This document shows, piece after piece, positions 49,204 through 62,379 of a DNA stretch of 64,000 nucleotides (position 1 is the stretch's first letter; each line of letters begins with the position of its first letter). Made by a program: the position numbers and the translations under genes. Source of the stretch: Auanema rhodensis (Eukaryota > Nematoda > Chromadorea > Rhabditida > Rhabditidae). The stretch is taken from contig OZ059896.1 of the NCBI GenBank assembly GCA_964057225.1, forward strand, positions 17,434,501-17,498,500, read 5' to 3'. The notes beneath the pieces were generated by a model. It did not search any database and was not told the origin of the DNA. It was given only the letters and a program-made list of their open reading frames with translations.

Positions 49204-51423
49204 TACCTAGAATGTGTGAGAGTAGGATGTTGAATGAAAACAAATGAAAAAAGATTTGAATACTAGACATTTCTTTATAAAAAACCACTAACTATGTGTA
49301 TATATATAGATATATAAATAAATAAGTTAATTAATTTTAATTGCGAAAGAGAAGATGAAGGATGAAGAAGATGCCCACTGAAGCTAATGTTCGCCTTAAA
49401 TATGCACCCTTTTCGACGGGTTCTGTGGTTACGAGGTATAGCCTGTTTACCACACTGTGATGCTACCAGTTTACATCTATCTCATTGCTTGCTTGCTATT
49501 TGTTGTCCAATTATTGGGAGAAGAAAGACAACATGCTAAGCCAATTGATAGCCAATCAGCTATCTGGTCGAGACGGTCACACATACCCGCAGAAGTTATT
49601 CCTTATACGCACACATACAGAGACAAGCAATAGGTCTTTATACATGACATGGAATAGCTGATAAACACTTTAAATTAGTTTTCACTGGTCCTGTTAAACC
49701 GTTACACATCTCGGTGAGGAAACGACGAACAGTAAACTATATATCAGAAGGATAAAATGCCGGTAAACGCTTGCTCATAATCACTTATACAAAGATTTGT
49801 TGAAGTTGTAACATATACTTTTCTTGTATTTTCATCTCATGTCTTAACTGTCATATTCGCATCTCTTACTAGCAAACTTATCTCTCAACCGGCTACACTC
49901 TCAAGATTGGCTTTTCTTTTCTTTTAATATTTGAAATAAGACTTAGAAGTTTCAGAAGCGTAAAGCAGTATGTGCGACAAGTGGATAAAGTCTGATGCTT
50001 CACATACCGAACATTTTTAGAAACTTAATCATAAAGCTGTAAAAAAAATAAAATATTTTAAAAGAATAAAATAACAAATTCTTCAAACTTTAAAAACTGA
50101 ATTCTATGAAATATAATGAATTTTTAAATAAAAATATTTTTATATTATAAGAAGCAATCACTTTAATAATTAAAATTTTAATCAATCACGTTGTTATTTG
50201 AAGTTACCATGTTTAAGATAAACAATTCATCTTCACATATATGCTTCCGATTAGTATATTCATTTAAGTCTTAGTTATATTACTATAAATAAAATCTTGT
50301 TTTGAGACAAGGATGAGTAGGATGTTCTACAAGTTTTGCATGGAAAAGGTTTAAGAGAAAACTTAAGTGTTCTCGGATCAGTATATTTGACCTTATTATG
50401 AGTAGTGGATATTGAGACAATACCGGTTTACTTGATCACATGTAATTGAAAGACTAGTTCAATAATTTTATCAAAATCATTGATGTTTGATTAATCGAAA
50501 AAAAAACAAAAAAACCTTTAAATGTTTTCAGGAATGATTATACGAGAAAAGGTTGCATACAGGAAAAGCTTAAACAAAAATGAAGACCATTTTTGAAGTA
50601 TCAAGTTTATTCGATGTTTTTATTTAATAAATTCTTTTATATATCTTAAAGAAATTATTTTGAAGTCGCTACTTTTCGTTTCGGGGTTAATAAATAATTA
50701 TTTTATTTCAAATATGAATATGATTATAGACTCTCCGCAACTTGTTTCTCAAACTAACTGTTTCTCTTACTTTCTTTCCTTCTTTGGTCAATTTTTGTCT
50801 TATTAGAACATAAAAATTATATTTGATAGACTTTTTTTACAAAAGAAATGACCTTTTCTACATTTCACTTAAATTAAATTTATATTCAAATCCATTTGTT
50901 CCATTCATAATTCGTAAAACTCAACAAGTTTTGGTAATAAAAAACGAAATTTTACAAGTACTTTCATCGATTCATATCCCATAGTATCACTTTCATCTTC
51001 CTTATGTTTATAGTTATAAATATAGATTTTTATATTAAAGCATAAAGAAGAAAATAATTGAGAAAAAATATCGGCGGATTAGTTGTTGGTTGAGTAACTC
51101 CGCCCCAAATTCGGACATAACCAATTGCTGTTTCTCGCTCATTTCTCTTCGATAGTAGTTTCTTCATTTTCAGACAGTTGTGTCCAACTTTCTACTCACT
51201 TACTACTTTTCTTCATCAGTTAATTCTCTTTCAATTTCGTCCATTGCTTCATCACAACACAATAACATTACTTTAGAGTTGAAGATCAAAAAAGTAAGAG
51301 GAAGGGGAATCTAGGTGGTTGTCTCTTTCTCTCTCTCTCTCTTTATCGTCCATACAGAGGCATATTGTTGGATACTTCCTCTTATTCTACGACATTTATT
51401 TCTAAATAAACAAGTGCACAACC
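49204..51423. promoter_or_regulatory. Divergent regulatory region, collagen / PAN-domain gene
   Basis: 2.2 kb between two extracellular-matrix genes transcribed away from each other. AT-rich, no ORF of interest. A CT repeat at 51322-51342 lies about 80 bp before the PAN gene ATG, probably in its 5' UTR or core promoter. No other motif assigned. Confidence 0.45.
51322..51342. repeat. (CT)n microsatellite upstream of PAN gene
   Basis: About ten CT units, some 80 bp before the ATG; a polypyrimidine tract in the plus strand. Confidence 0.8.
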
Positions 51424-54400
51424 ATGTCAATTGCCTCATCTATCTCAGCAGCATTTTGGATGCTCAGCATTGTAGGCATTTTGCTTTATTTAACAGCTTT
51501 AGTTGGAGCTCAAGATCCAACTTATGTAAGCTTGGCCGAGAAGGTGTATGTAAGTTATCGATAAATATCCATCTATTTAGTTACTTTTCTTTTTCTAGCC
51601 CAATCCAACAATACGGGTACCATCGTTTGAATTAGCTCAACCATTTTACGAAGATGGAAAACCAAATTTTGTCGATTTTCCAGAAGATACCTTAAAGTAT
51701 TACGGTCGTGAGCCACATGGGCCACTAGAGATTCGTAATGTTCTTTACAAAGTAAGTGACCAAAGTGTTTTCTATATAAGAGATAAAGCATATGATTATA
51801 TAATTTCACAAAACTTGCAGAAGGCTGAACTCCAGCAGGAACGTGAAGCGCGCCAAAGGTAAAAGAAGTCAAATCAAATATATGCTATCATCGTTGAAAT
51901 GGCAATAAAAAGAAAATCTTCAATATATTCTAGTGCTTCTTCGTTTGCGGATCATTTAAATGAAATTAGTGGCTTTGAACCGCATCTTGCATCGTCATTT
52001 TCACCATCATCTTCGTTGTCGTCATCGTTGTCTGGGTCTTCAAAATTCTCAGTGAATCCCTCGTCAATATATCGTCCTCCACCTCCACCTGTACGACGCG
52101 AAGTGCTAATTAATCCACGTTGTTCCTTCGGTAGTTCGATTGTGTATTATTTTCATTTAACTTTTCTAATATATTTCTTTAATAAATATGTAAGACGCTG
52201 ACAAATGGTCTATGCATCCTGAATCATCAATCTCAAATGCCATCATGTTTTATCGTGTAACTGGCATAACTTGTGAAAAATGCTTGAAATTATGTCAAAA
52301 AAAGCAGGTTTATCATGCAGCATGCACACACTATTCTTCGTAATTGTAATTTTTGGTTTACAGAAAAAACCATGGGCATGTCGTTCGGTTGTCTACGATA
52401 GTCGATGGAGCATATGCGATCTGTTTGCCGTCACAGCGGCTTCAGCTCCATTTTTCCTAGTTGACTATACAGGCAGAGATTATTTCGAGTAACTTATATT
52501 TTATTTATTATTAAAAAATGAATATATAATAATTAAAATGACAAGACAAATAAAAGCTTTATTTGAAGATATCTTGCTGCAACTCCATCAACTGGCGATG
52601 ATCTAGACGAAGCTAGTACATTCTCAAGAATTGAAGATGACATTTCTATTGTCGACTGCAAACGTTTAATGGAAAATGAACGACAAGCGGTAACATAGAT
52701 TTCAAAAAATCAAATATTCATCTTATAAATCATTTTTAGTTTGCATCCGGAGTTAAAAATCTGGATAAAAGTGGCTTTCAGTCCGCAACATCATCAGTAT
52801 ATGGAGCCATTCCCTTAAAAAATCATTCAGACAATGATGAGCATGTGGGAATTCAAAAGCTTAAAACTGAAGAAAAAAAGAAAACTAAATATAAGAGCAA
52901 AAATAAAAACAAGAAAGTAGGTAGCATATATAACATATCATATAAGCTTTAGCTTTCCAGCTTATCCTATAGTTTAAGAAAATATCTAAAAATGCTTAAT
53001 GATACAAACATTAGAAGTAAACAATATTAATTTGTTATTTAACAGAACTTCAAGAGAAAGTTGGTAGAAGCTGTGACCACTTCTGAGCCTCATCGAGAAG
53101 AGAGTCATGAAGAAATACGAAGTATAGGAGAAGAAATTGAGAAAGAAAGCATCGAAATTATAGAAAACTCAACGGTATTTACATACTTATTTCAGAAAAA
53201 TGAATGCTCTATCTATTAACTGTTCAGGAAAGTGGTTCAGCTTCAACAGAATCTGAAGGTAGCTCGGAAGATATCTCAGTTAGTAGCGAAAAACGAAAAC
53301 GTATGGCTGGTAGACGTGCTGAACATACCAATGAGGTTGTCAAAATGAGAACACGAACATTTGTTCCAACAGCTAGTACACTTCCTGAAATGATAGAAGA
53401 TGATTTTTCGGTGGTGACAGCAAGTTTTTTACGAACTACTCAAAAGGAGGCTAAAGAAGTATCGTCTGAGATACGCATTTCAACAACATCACCTCCTACA
53501 ACAACACCATTGAATTCAGATTCAGGTTTGTAATTTTGGGTCAGATAAGATGGTTAATATCACATCTTTTATTTTATTAGATGATGTTGTAGTTGCTGAG
53601 ATTGGAAAAGCTACACAAGAGGTAAGCTCATCTGTTAAACATTCTGGAGCTATTCGACGACCACGTTCAGATGAAGATGAAGATGAAGAGGTAAGTGTTT
53701 TGTTCTTGAGATAATAATGATAATCTGGAAAAAAGTAATATAAATAAGAAATAAAAAAATGAATAGATAAATAGGTGAAGCAACCGATAAATACGTATTT
53801 TGAAATTAAAATGAAAGGTTGAATATAGAAAATTAGGTGAACTATATTATGCTAATTTCGATAATAGATAGTATTAGTAGTTTTTGAGTTAAATTATGAA
53901 TACAATGCAGAAAAGAAATGAAAATTGATTCAAATTCAAATTAATTCTATTTTCAGTTATCAGAAACAAAACGTAATGTATATGAGAAGACTATAAAAGA
54001 GGTTTGCTTTCGTTTATTCATAAATATAAACAATTTTTCTTTTTTCTTTTCTTATTAAGAAAAAAAAAGGACAAATACAATGGAATGGAATATATCTATC
54101 AAATGATTATTCCATCACATAACACATACTACGAGTATTTGTGAAAATTCGAACAAATGCAGGTTGTTCTACTTTTGTGAAATTAACGAAATTTCTGTAA
54201 AAATAAAGTTAATTAGATCACATCTTATCAATTTTCTCCTGTCAATTAAATCTTTTTTTATGATTATAACTTGATTTAAGGAGCTTAAACAAGACTCTCT
54301 ATGTCCTATTAATCAAGAAGTTACTATGGTAGATTTCAAGTCAACAAATCGACAACCATATAGCGCTGATATCCGACGAGTACGAACTCGTTCTCCAGAA

Positions 54401-55598
54401 GAATGCAGTGATTTATGTGCCAGAGATAATGAATGGTAAATGAAAATTCTATTTATTTCCATGAAATCAAATGAAAAATCAAATTAATGACTAAAAAAGT
54501 GAAAACAATTTGTGAAATTTCAGCTCATCATCCATATTTTCTACAACTGGTTGTGAATTAGCTTCAACTATAGCCAATCATCGAACGAACGATTTACAAT
54601 ACTCTCAAACTTCTACATATAGTGAGAAGATTTGCATAAATCAGCGACAAACTTTAGGTTTTAAAGTTCAAAATAAGGAAAAGATATTTTATAAATTATA
54701 TTCAGATTATAAGTTAAGCATCAAAGCATATATTGATTACATGTTAGTTGGCCATGTTGAAGTTGTAGAAACTACGGATAGTTTTGAAAACTGTATAAAT
54801 ATTTGTATTCAAGTAATTTTATTTGTTAAAAAAATAAATTTGATTCAAATTTAATTTCAGGCTTTTCTAACACATGGCTTTCAATGTGACTCTGCCATGT
54901 ATTACATTGAGGAGAGAAAACAGGTTTTTTTTGATTTTTTTAAAGATAAGAACAACATTATTTATTTATTTCCTTATAGAATTGCCATCTGAATTCTGCT
55001 TCGCAAAACTTGGACCCCATAAACTTTATACCAAATGTACAAGAGAAAGAGATTATAGCATGTAATAGTTTTCAAACATTGTTTTTATTTCAGGAAAAAA
55101 CATCTCGTTTAATTTATTTTGAATTCCCTGAAGAGGTTTTTCGGATGAAAGCTCGCCGTCATAAACGAATGAAGGTAAGTAATTTCTTTTTTTTTTGGCT
55201 GAATCTTATTGTCTTTCATGTCTTTACTCTTCAATTAAATACATTTAAAATATTTTTAATGAAGTAGAAAATGTTTAAAACTTTATTCAAAGACTGGAAA
55301 TGCAAATAAATTGACGATGTGGTCATCATGTATTCATAATAAGGTTGACGACGACAAAAAACTTTATTATGGAATGAAATATAGGTATTTACATATTTAT
55401 CTCATCTGGTTTTTTTTAAAATTTGAATTATTTGCAATCAACTTATTGAATCAAATCTTCCTATTCATCATTTTAACTGATATATTAATCTTTTTTTTTC
55501 TAAATTTCTGTTGTAGATATGAACAATGTGCTGAAAAGGATATTCGAAACTGTCGAACATATTCAACTTCATGTAATATGGAAAGAAGTAAAAATTAG
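51424..55598 (+). CDS. Secreted multi-PAN/apple-domain matrix protein, Cys-rich tail
   Basis: About 18 exons. It begins MSIASSISAAFWMLSIVGIL with a signal peptide ending near VGAQDP. A Pro-rich and Ser-rich segment follows (PPPPPVRREVLINPRC). A PAN/apple module is seen in MFYRVTGITCEKCLKLCQKK, then PWACRSVVYDSRWSICDLFA. A long charged linker (EKKKTKYKSKNKNKK, SEDISVSSEKRKRMAGRR) is probably unstructured. A second PAN covers CPINQEVTMVDFKSTNRQ and TRSPEECSDLCARDNEC. A third covers DYMLVGHVEVVETTDSFENC, INICIQ and GFQCDSAMYY. The final exons hold WSSCIHNKVDD and YEQCAEKDIRNCRTYSTSC, spacing that resembles a diverged thrombospondin type-1 repeat. It ends at 55598 (ERSKN). PAN proteins of nematodes are often apical/cuticular matrix components. 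I cannot name an ortholog. The junction near 55030-55090 has two possible readings. Confidence 0.7.
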
Positions 55599-56049
55599 AA
55601 GAAACTATAACTATATCATCTATACTATATATAGAGAGAGATAGATCTATATACTTTATATCTCATCATCATATAATTTGTCTTATAAACAACAAAATAA
55701 TTAACTTAACTATATATATGTATATATATTTATATGTTTCTATAAGTCTAACTATAGGACAATATTGAAGAACTAATATTATATGTAAAAAGTCCACTGT
55801 AATTAATTCAAATTATGAAAATATGATGATTAGCTTCAATTTATGGTTGTGCAATATGTTGCTCTCAGTTAAAACATAAGCAATATGTAATAATCCTTTC
55901 AAAAATGTTTTTTAAAATTTATTTTTTGGTTTCTTTTTTTTTTTTGAAAAAATACATATTAAAATATATATATATATATATATATTATTACTTATACTAA
56001 TAAAATACTTTCTTTATTTCCTGTTAGTCTACTCGTTCTCTTAAATTCT
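55599..56049. other. Spacer between PAN gene and GNAT gene
   Basis: 451 bp, extremely AT-rich, with a TA microsatellite at about 55964-55985 and a T run at 55931-55945. It probably holds the PAN gene 3' UTR and the promoter of the next gene. Confidence 0.45.
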
Positions 56050-57605
56050 ATGGATCAGTCACATAATGTGGAAGCTTTTGATGTTGTTCTCGCTCGCCAA
56101 GAACCAAAGACAGGACATCCATTTACAATGAAAGTATCCAAATTGTATTTGTTTTGATGTATTAAACACTAAATGTAATTTGAAGGCATTTTCAAATGAT
56201 TTACCAAAATGTTGTGGAGATCCATGGAAAGGAGCATACTCTCTACATGGATTTTGGTATAAGTTTCAAAGAGGAAATGATAATGATTATCGTCAAGTAT
56301 ACCAGTGAAATGGAACACATTTCACTCATTTTATTTTGATTTGTTGCAGTTGATGAAACTAAGTTGTGAACAGGATCGTTATTTGATTGTAGAAGATGCC
56401 TTAAATGTTTGGAAGAAATGTTACGGAGAGGACAACGTTCACTTTGTTGTTGCTCGAAACTTAAGTTGCAAAAACGTTCAATAAACTTAGAATATAAATA
56501 TTTTAAGGATTGGAATACATTGGTGGAGTTGTAGCTATTAAGAAGATGTCTTATCTACAAATTGGATTTTATTTTGTACAAGAAGACTATAGACATTCCT
56601 TAATAGGTCAACAACTATTTCGAAGTGTTGCCAAAATGTCGTTGAATTTCAATCTTCCCCTTGTTTTCCAAAGCAGTTTGTCTATATTCCCATTATAATA
56701 ATTTGAAAAAAAAACTATACAGTGTCAACATTGCTAAGTAAAAGTCAGAAGTTTGGTCTAAATCATGCAGTAGGTAGAACATTCCAACATATTGAGCTTA
56801 TCAAGCCCTCAGGCTATCAATCATTAAATGTGTGTTTACACATCTCTAAAACTTAAAAACTTGTACATGTTATAGAAGAGTCAAAATATCCAAATTGTTA
56901 ATGGAATTCATGAAATATCATCGGAACAATTGAAATCTCTAGTAGAGTATGATCAGCAAATATCTGGTGAATTGCGTGACATAACATCAATGTATTCATC
57001 ACAATTTGCTAACTTATTTGTTGCTTTTGATCAGGTTTAGCACGTTTTAAACTAGCTTTCTCATCTATAAGTTTTAGAAAAAATGTGTGGGGTATTTGGT
57101 TCGCAACGAAATTCCAAGTTCATTACATCCAAAGCATTTAATTATTGCTCCACTATATTCAGACTCACCTGATATTAGTGAACATCTGCTAGTTGCAGCT
57201 TTTCATGAACTTTATGTAAATTATAATTTATTTTATTTTAGAAATAGTTAATATATGCATTTATATATTGTTTTCAGAATCCTGAAGAAGATTACGATTT
57301 CGATCCCGATTGTAATGCAATTTATCGACGGAACATCCACTTTGTAATGCCATCATCAAGCACCAATCAGCTACAGCTCATGCCAATTCTAGAAAAGTTA
57401 TCTGGAGCTGATGGAATTATAACAAAACATCGATTATCATATCAGGTTTAGTTTTAAATCATTTATTATAACTTTAAGAGTAACAAAACCAAAAACAGCA
57501 TTAATTGCCAATTTGTCTTTTCAGACAACCATGTCTGGAATGCTGCCAGGCTGTGAATTGGATCGAGTTCACTGTATCGGTGACATGTTCTCAACCCTTC
57601 TCTAG
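56050..57605 (+). CDS. GNAT-fold N-acetyltransferase-like protein (nematode type)
   Basis: Nine exons splice to roughly 370 residues starting MDQSHNVEAFDVVLARQEPK. The first domain shows EYIGGVVAIKKMSYLQIGFY (GNAT strands 4-5) followed by RHSLIGQQLFRSVAKM, a GNAT motif-A-like R-x-x-x-IG-Q-QL acetyl-CoA loop. The second half has NGIHEISSEQLKSLVEYDQQ, FANLFVAFDQ, then CVGYLVRNEIPSS and PLYSDSPDISEHLLVAAFHE, the pattern of the Acetyltransf_18 (YitH/HolE-like) C-terminal domain. It ends CELDRVHCIGDMFSTLL. The family is expanded in nematodes and its substrate is unknown. The donor at LNLSA|GTTGCA (56461) and one at 56671 are inferred to keep frame. It lies 451 bp behind the PAN-domain gene. Confidence 0.78.
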
Positions 57606-59213
57606 TTTTCAAAAACGCTTTAATCATTTTTTCTTTTCAATTTTGTCTTAATTTTCCTGAACCAAATATTTTGAAATTTTCTAAATATTTTCTAATTTTT
57701 TAGTATCATTTCATGCTGTGCTGGATCAAATGTGCTTCACTGAGTGTGAATGAATCAGGAAAAATTAGATTTTCTTCCTAATTCCGTCTTTCATTTCATG
57801 ATAGGACATAAATGTATGTATGCATATCTATGTTTTACATACAATATGTATAAATTCATTGAATTTTTGAAAGAATCACACTCATTTCCTTTTTTTTCAT
57901 ACTTTATTCTTGCTATTTTGCTTTTTTTGGAGAAAAAAAACCAAAGTTTTGAGTGCAAGCCGTCTGCATTTTTTTTCTTTTTTTCAACATCATCAAGACT
58001 GAAATTGTCATGTTCTTCTTGATCTATTCAATTTCATAGACGGATGAATGCAGAAATATTTGAAGAATTTCGGATTTTTTTGCTTCAAGATTTTAATTTT
58101 TCTTATTATTCTAACGAAAATAATGACATATATTTAATATGTATATGTGAATTGAGACACAAATCGAAAGAATGATAGTAAGTAAGATGAAATAAGAGAA
58201 ATTCTGTGAGTGAAGACAAAGAAAAATGATTGAAATTTGACTGTAAAATGAATAATAAAAAACTTTTTTTTTTGTTTATATATGAATAGAACTTAACTAT
58301 ACGGAACATATAAGATATAGTTATATGTTATAAGAATAGAAATTTAAATCTTAATTCATTCATATTTGATTATAACTTCCTCATTCTTTCTATTTATAAT
58401 GTTATCCAAGAAGAGACCTCACAGACACAGACATACATACACACAGACCCACACATCGGCTGTAATGTTAATGAAATCTTCTGAAGTTATGTTATCAATT
58501 GAATTATCTCCGTTAACACCTGTTTATTTATAATTTCATATTTGACTTGTTATAAATTCTTTACAAACTTTACACAAAAAGCTTTATGCTCGTTTATACA
58601 TCCACAAGAAAAAAAACCCAAACATATCCATTCATTTTCATTACGATTAGCTATTAATCTCGTATATTTAAAAGAAACAAAAATGTTTTGTTTTACTACT
58701 AATAGGCATAGTTAGCATAGTTATATTTTGAAAAAAAGTTTGGTTGAACATATCATAATATTCTTCCAGTATCATCATCTCATCATCTCAAACAGCCAGG
58801 TAATATGAATGGCTTTGCAAGAAAACAAGATAAATCAAAGTTTGTGACATGTCAGAAGAGATATTTTTGAATTAAAACACAACACAGTCATTTTCTTTTA
58901 CTTGAAAATTCATTTATATAAGATTTAGTTATTAGTTATTGTTCATTCATGATAATACATCCTTTTCACACTAGTTGTTGATCGATAGTATGAAAAGATG
59001 ATTGGTTCACTCATATAAACCCACCACTGACTTACTATTCAGATCAAAAATGTTGTTAATATTCAAGAGCATGTTAATCTTTTGAGCTTTCATTTAATTC
59101 AAAAACTAATTTCAATCATGTATCCAAATCAAATCAACACTTTTATGGAATTAAACATCAAATGTATTATTGTATAAGGAGGAGCAGAAAGATCAAGTGT
59201 TTCATCTCTATGC

Positions 59214-59234
59214 CTCTCTCTCTCTCTCTCTCTT
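59214..59234. repeat. (CT)n microsatellite
   Basis: About ten CT units on the plus strand. Confidence 0.85.
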
Positions 59235-59854
59235 TAGAATTTGTCACTTCACGTGTCACGTGTGTGAGCAAGTCTTACAACTTCTAAAGCGGAGCATTTT
59301 CATTTTACGAGTAAGTAAGATGTGATATGGTTGTATATGTTCGTTTTTCTTCTCTTTTTTTTGATAGCTTAAAATTAGGTTTAATATATATATTTATACA
59401 TATACTATATCTCGAAATAAAAAAAACGTATACATTTCTTTTTATGAAGAAGAAGTTGAAGAATATATTTCCGATTATTAAATCGTATTAGTTTTTTTCT
59501 GGTATTACATTAATATTTTCATATTTTTTTTCTTTTTTTTTTCTGTTTATTTATAAATGAACATACTTAGAAACGGAAAAGATTTCCCTGGGACACGAAA
59601 GTATTTCCGACTCTCTCTCTCACTCTCGAACCTCATTGTTAAACGTTGCAAATAGTCTGACCTAAACAACTATGAAATAGGTGCAAAAAGACATCTTTCT
59701 TTAAATTTTAAAATTTTTTATACACGCGCTTTCGAAAAAATTCACAACACTTTCGTTCTTTTTCTCGTTCTCTCTTTGTTGCTGCTTAGATACATGAATA
59801 CACTGTAAATAGATTTTATTGTGGAAATTGTTGAAGAATACAAAAGAAGATGCA

Positions 59855-59910
59855 AAGAGAGAGAGAGAGAGAGACAGAGAGAGTTAGAGATAGAGAGAGA
59901 GGGAGACTAG
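59855..59910. repeat. (GA)n-rich tract, imperfect
   Basis: GA repeats with a few interruptions (GAGACAGAGAG, GTTAGAGATAG) over about 55 bp on the plus strand. Confidence 0.85.
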
Positions 59911-60983
59911 TGGTTTTCATTTTTTTCTTTCTTTTTTTTGCACGTTTTTGCAGATTAAACATCATGTTTGGAAATATTTCATATGAAATATTAATTGATA
60001 AGTGATTCTATTTGCATGCATAATGGATCCAAAGTATCAACGAAGTAATGAAATAGTCAAAAAGAAAAGTTAAGGAGAGGCATTCAAACAACTTTAGTCT
60101 ATGTTCTGGTCACAATTGTTGAATGCATCTGTTAATTATGGATGGATCATCATATGACATAAGCATTATGTGGTCCTGAGCTTACTGAAGCACATACATT
60201 TTGTCCACAAAAGCAGAATTTCGATCTTTGACAAAATATGAAGGAAATACTAATACAGCCTGAGAAAGAGAAAGTATGTGTTTATGAGTGAGAAAAAGAG
60301 AAAGAGGAAGAGAAAAAAAATGAGGGAGGAGGGAAACGAGTCGAAAAAGTTAAGAAGACCAATGAACGAGAAATAAAACACAGCACTACTAGAAAACACA
60401 TGATGTACAAGAGAAGGACAGAGATAAAGAGATAAGTAAAGAGTGAAGAGGACATGAGTAAAAGACAAGACTATGATGAAGCATCGAGGCACATGAAATG
60501 CTATGTCGAAACTGGATGATGAAGCATTCAATATTCTGATCAGTGAAGTTGATATAGCCACAGATCGTCTCTATACTTTGTCTTCCTCCTCCATTATTAT
60601 ACTTATAGCATTTTTTTATAAAGAATATACCCTTATATAAACATATCCATATTATCTGTTATTGTTATCTACTATGCTCCGTATTTCAATCAGGTTTCTT
60701 TGATTTTTTTTAAAAAATGTCATCGTCTGCACATTCACATCATCAATCTGTCGTTGTTTTTCCGGATGATCATCCATGACTTATGACCATACGAACTGAG
60801 CTTTCAGTTTTTTTTCAATTAAATTGGAGAATTTTTACTGAAATCACCTTCAGTAGATACATATATCGTCGTATATATGTAAGTAAATAATCTTTTTACT
60901 TCCTTTTTTCATGTTTCTGATTAAATTACAACATCTTTGTATATATCGAAGAAAATATATTATATTCAGAATATTTTGATTTC

Positions 60984-61016
60984 TAGAGAGAGAGAAAGAA
61001 AGAGAGATAGAGAGAG
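60984..61016. repeat. (GA)n-rich tract, imperfect
   Basis: AGAGAGAGAGAAAGAAAGAG-type purine repeat on the plus strand. Confidence 0.8.
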
Positions 61017-61596
61017 TAAGTATAGAAGAGATTACCTTTAGAATTTTCTGTATTATCGCCAAAGACTGAGTTTACTCCATAGGAACAAGATATCAATTTT
61101 CTTTCATTTACTTATACCTTAAAAGAAAATATTTTATTTTTCATTACAAACCTTATATGAAAATAAGCTTTTGTCGTCATCGTCATTATTAATAGTCTTC
61201 AGGAGAAATGTTCGTTTTCCCATCCAAAATAATGTCAATTTTGTCATTTCATCTATCATTTGTTATGAAAACCATTAAATAACTTAAGATTATTTCTATA
61301 ATAGCATCTTGCCCTTGTGAACTGATTCACGAACCAACAAATTCTGAAATTCATTTGTTTTTAATTTCTTTATTCGTACCTGCTTTTACTTTCTTTTTCT
61401 CTTTTACTCTGTACCGATCATTTAATGTGCTATTCTGCAGCTTTCAAGTTATTTCTCATTTGAAGTGCTCATGACTAAAAACTATTCGCTTTTCTCAACT
61501 TTCATGTGTTGAAAGTATAAGCAGATCTTTTGATCTCAATCTTTTTTTTGCACGAGATAATGATTCCTTAAAATTCCAAAGAATATCCATTCTAAT

Positions 61597-61674
61597 CTTT
61601 CTCTCTCTTTCTCTCTCTTTTCTCTCTCCCTCTCTCTCTTTTCTTTACCCCTTCTCTCTATTTCTCTTTCTCTC
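61597..61674. repeat. (CT)n-rich polypyrimidine tract, imperfect
   Basis: Roughly 78 bp of almost pure C/T on the plus strand with many CTCT units. Confidence 0.85.
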
Positions 61675-62019
61675 GTACAAAAAATAAGCTATGATGTCGT
61701 TGTGATGCTTTCCATTTCAAACAACACAAGAAGAATCTAATTTGTAATACTAGTTCAAACATTCGATGAACTATGAGCTACTGAGCTTGTTTTAACTCAA
61801 ACTGGTATTATTGGGTCAATCCTAATGCCGAACCTTTCTATGTTTCAATTTGCAAAACAATATGAAATATGGAAGTAAACCAAGAATATCATTTCTCATC
61901 TTTTTCATATTTAGATATTGAAGAAAAAGAGAGAGCGCGAGACACCGGAATAGAGAGGATTGATGAAAAGCGAGGTACGGGGAGAAAACGAGGTTCAGAG
62001 GTATATCAATAGAGAAAGA

Positions 62020-62091
62020 AAAAGAGAGAGTGCGACTTAGTGAGAGAAAGAGAGAGAGAGTGAAAGTCAAAGAGAGAGAGAGAAAGATAGA
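62020..62091. repeat. (GA)n-rich polypurine tract, imperfect
   Basis: Purine-rich section with several runs of GAGAGA on the plus strand; similar shorter runs start at 61925. Confidence 0.85.
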
Positions 62092-62346
62092 TAATTCTTT
62101 TTATTCACTAAAAATTCCTTAAGTTAATTTATCCAAATCTAATTTTTTATTTTATATTTCATTAAACGCTAAGTAATTTTTCTTTTTTTTTACTTTATTT
62201 ATCTTTTAATATAAATGAATTGACAACTGACAATACTATTAAAAGTATGTATGTAACATCTATAAACATTCTGATTAATTTAAGTTTTGTTTCAAGTTTT
62301 AATTTAAAAAAATCATTCTAAACATAAAGAAAATTATGAGTTCAGA

Positions 62347-62379
62347 CATCCATTCATTCATCCATTCATCCATCCATCA
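62347..62379. repeat. (CATT/CATC)n tandem repeat
   Basis: About eight tetranucleotide units of CATC or CATT in tandem. Confidence 0.85.

Noticed and set aside
60250-60561. 103-codon hydrophobic/Ser ORF in the right-hand gene desert
   Set aside because: Product of a polypurine stretch read in reverse; low complexity and no splice or family support.
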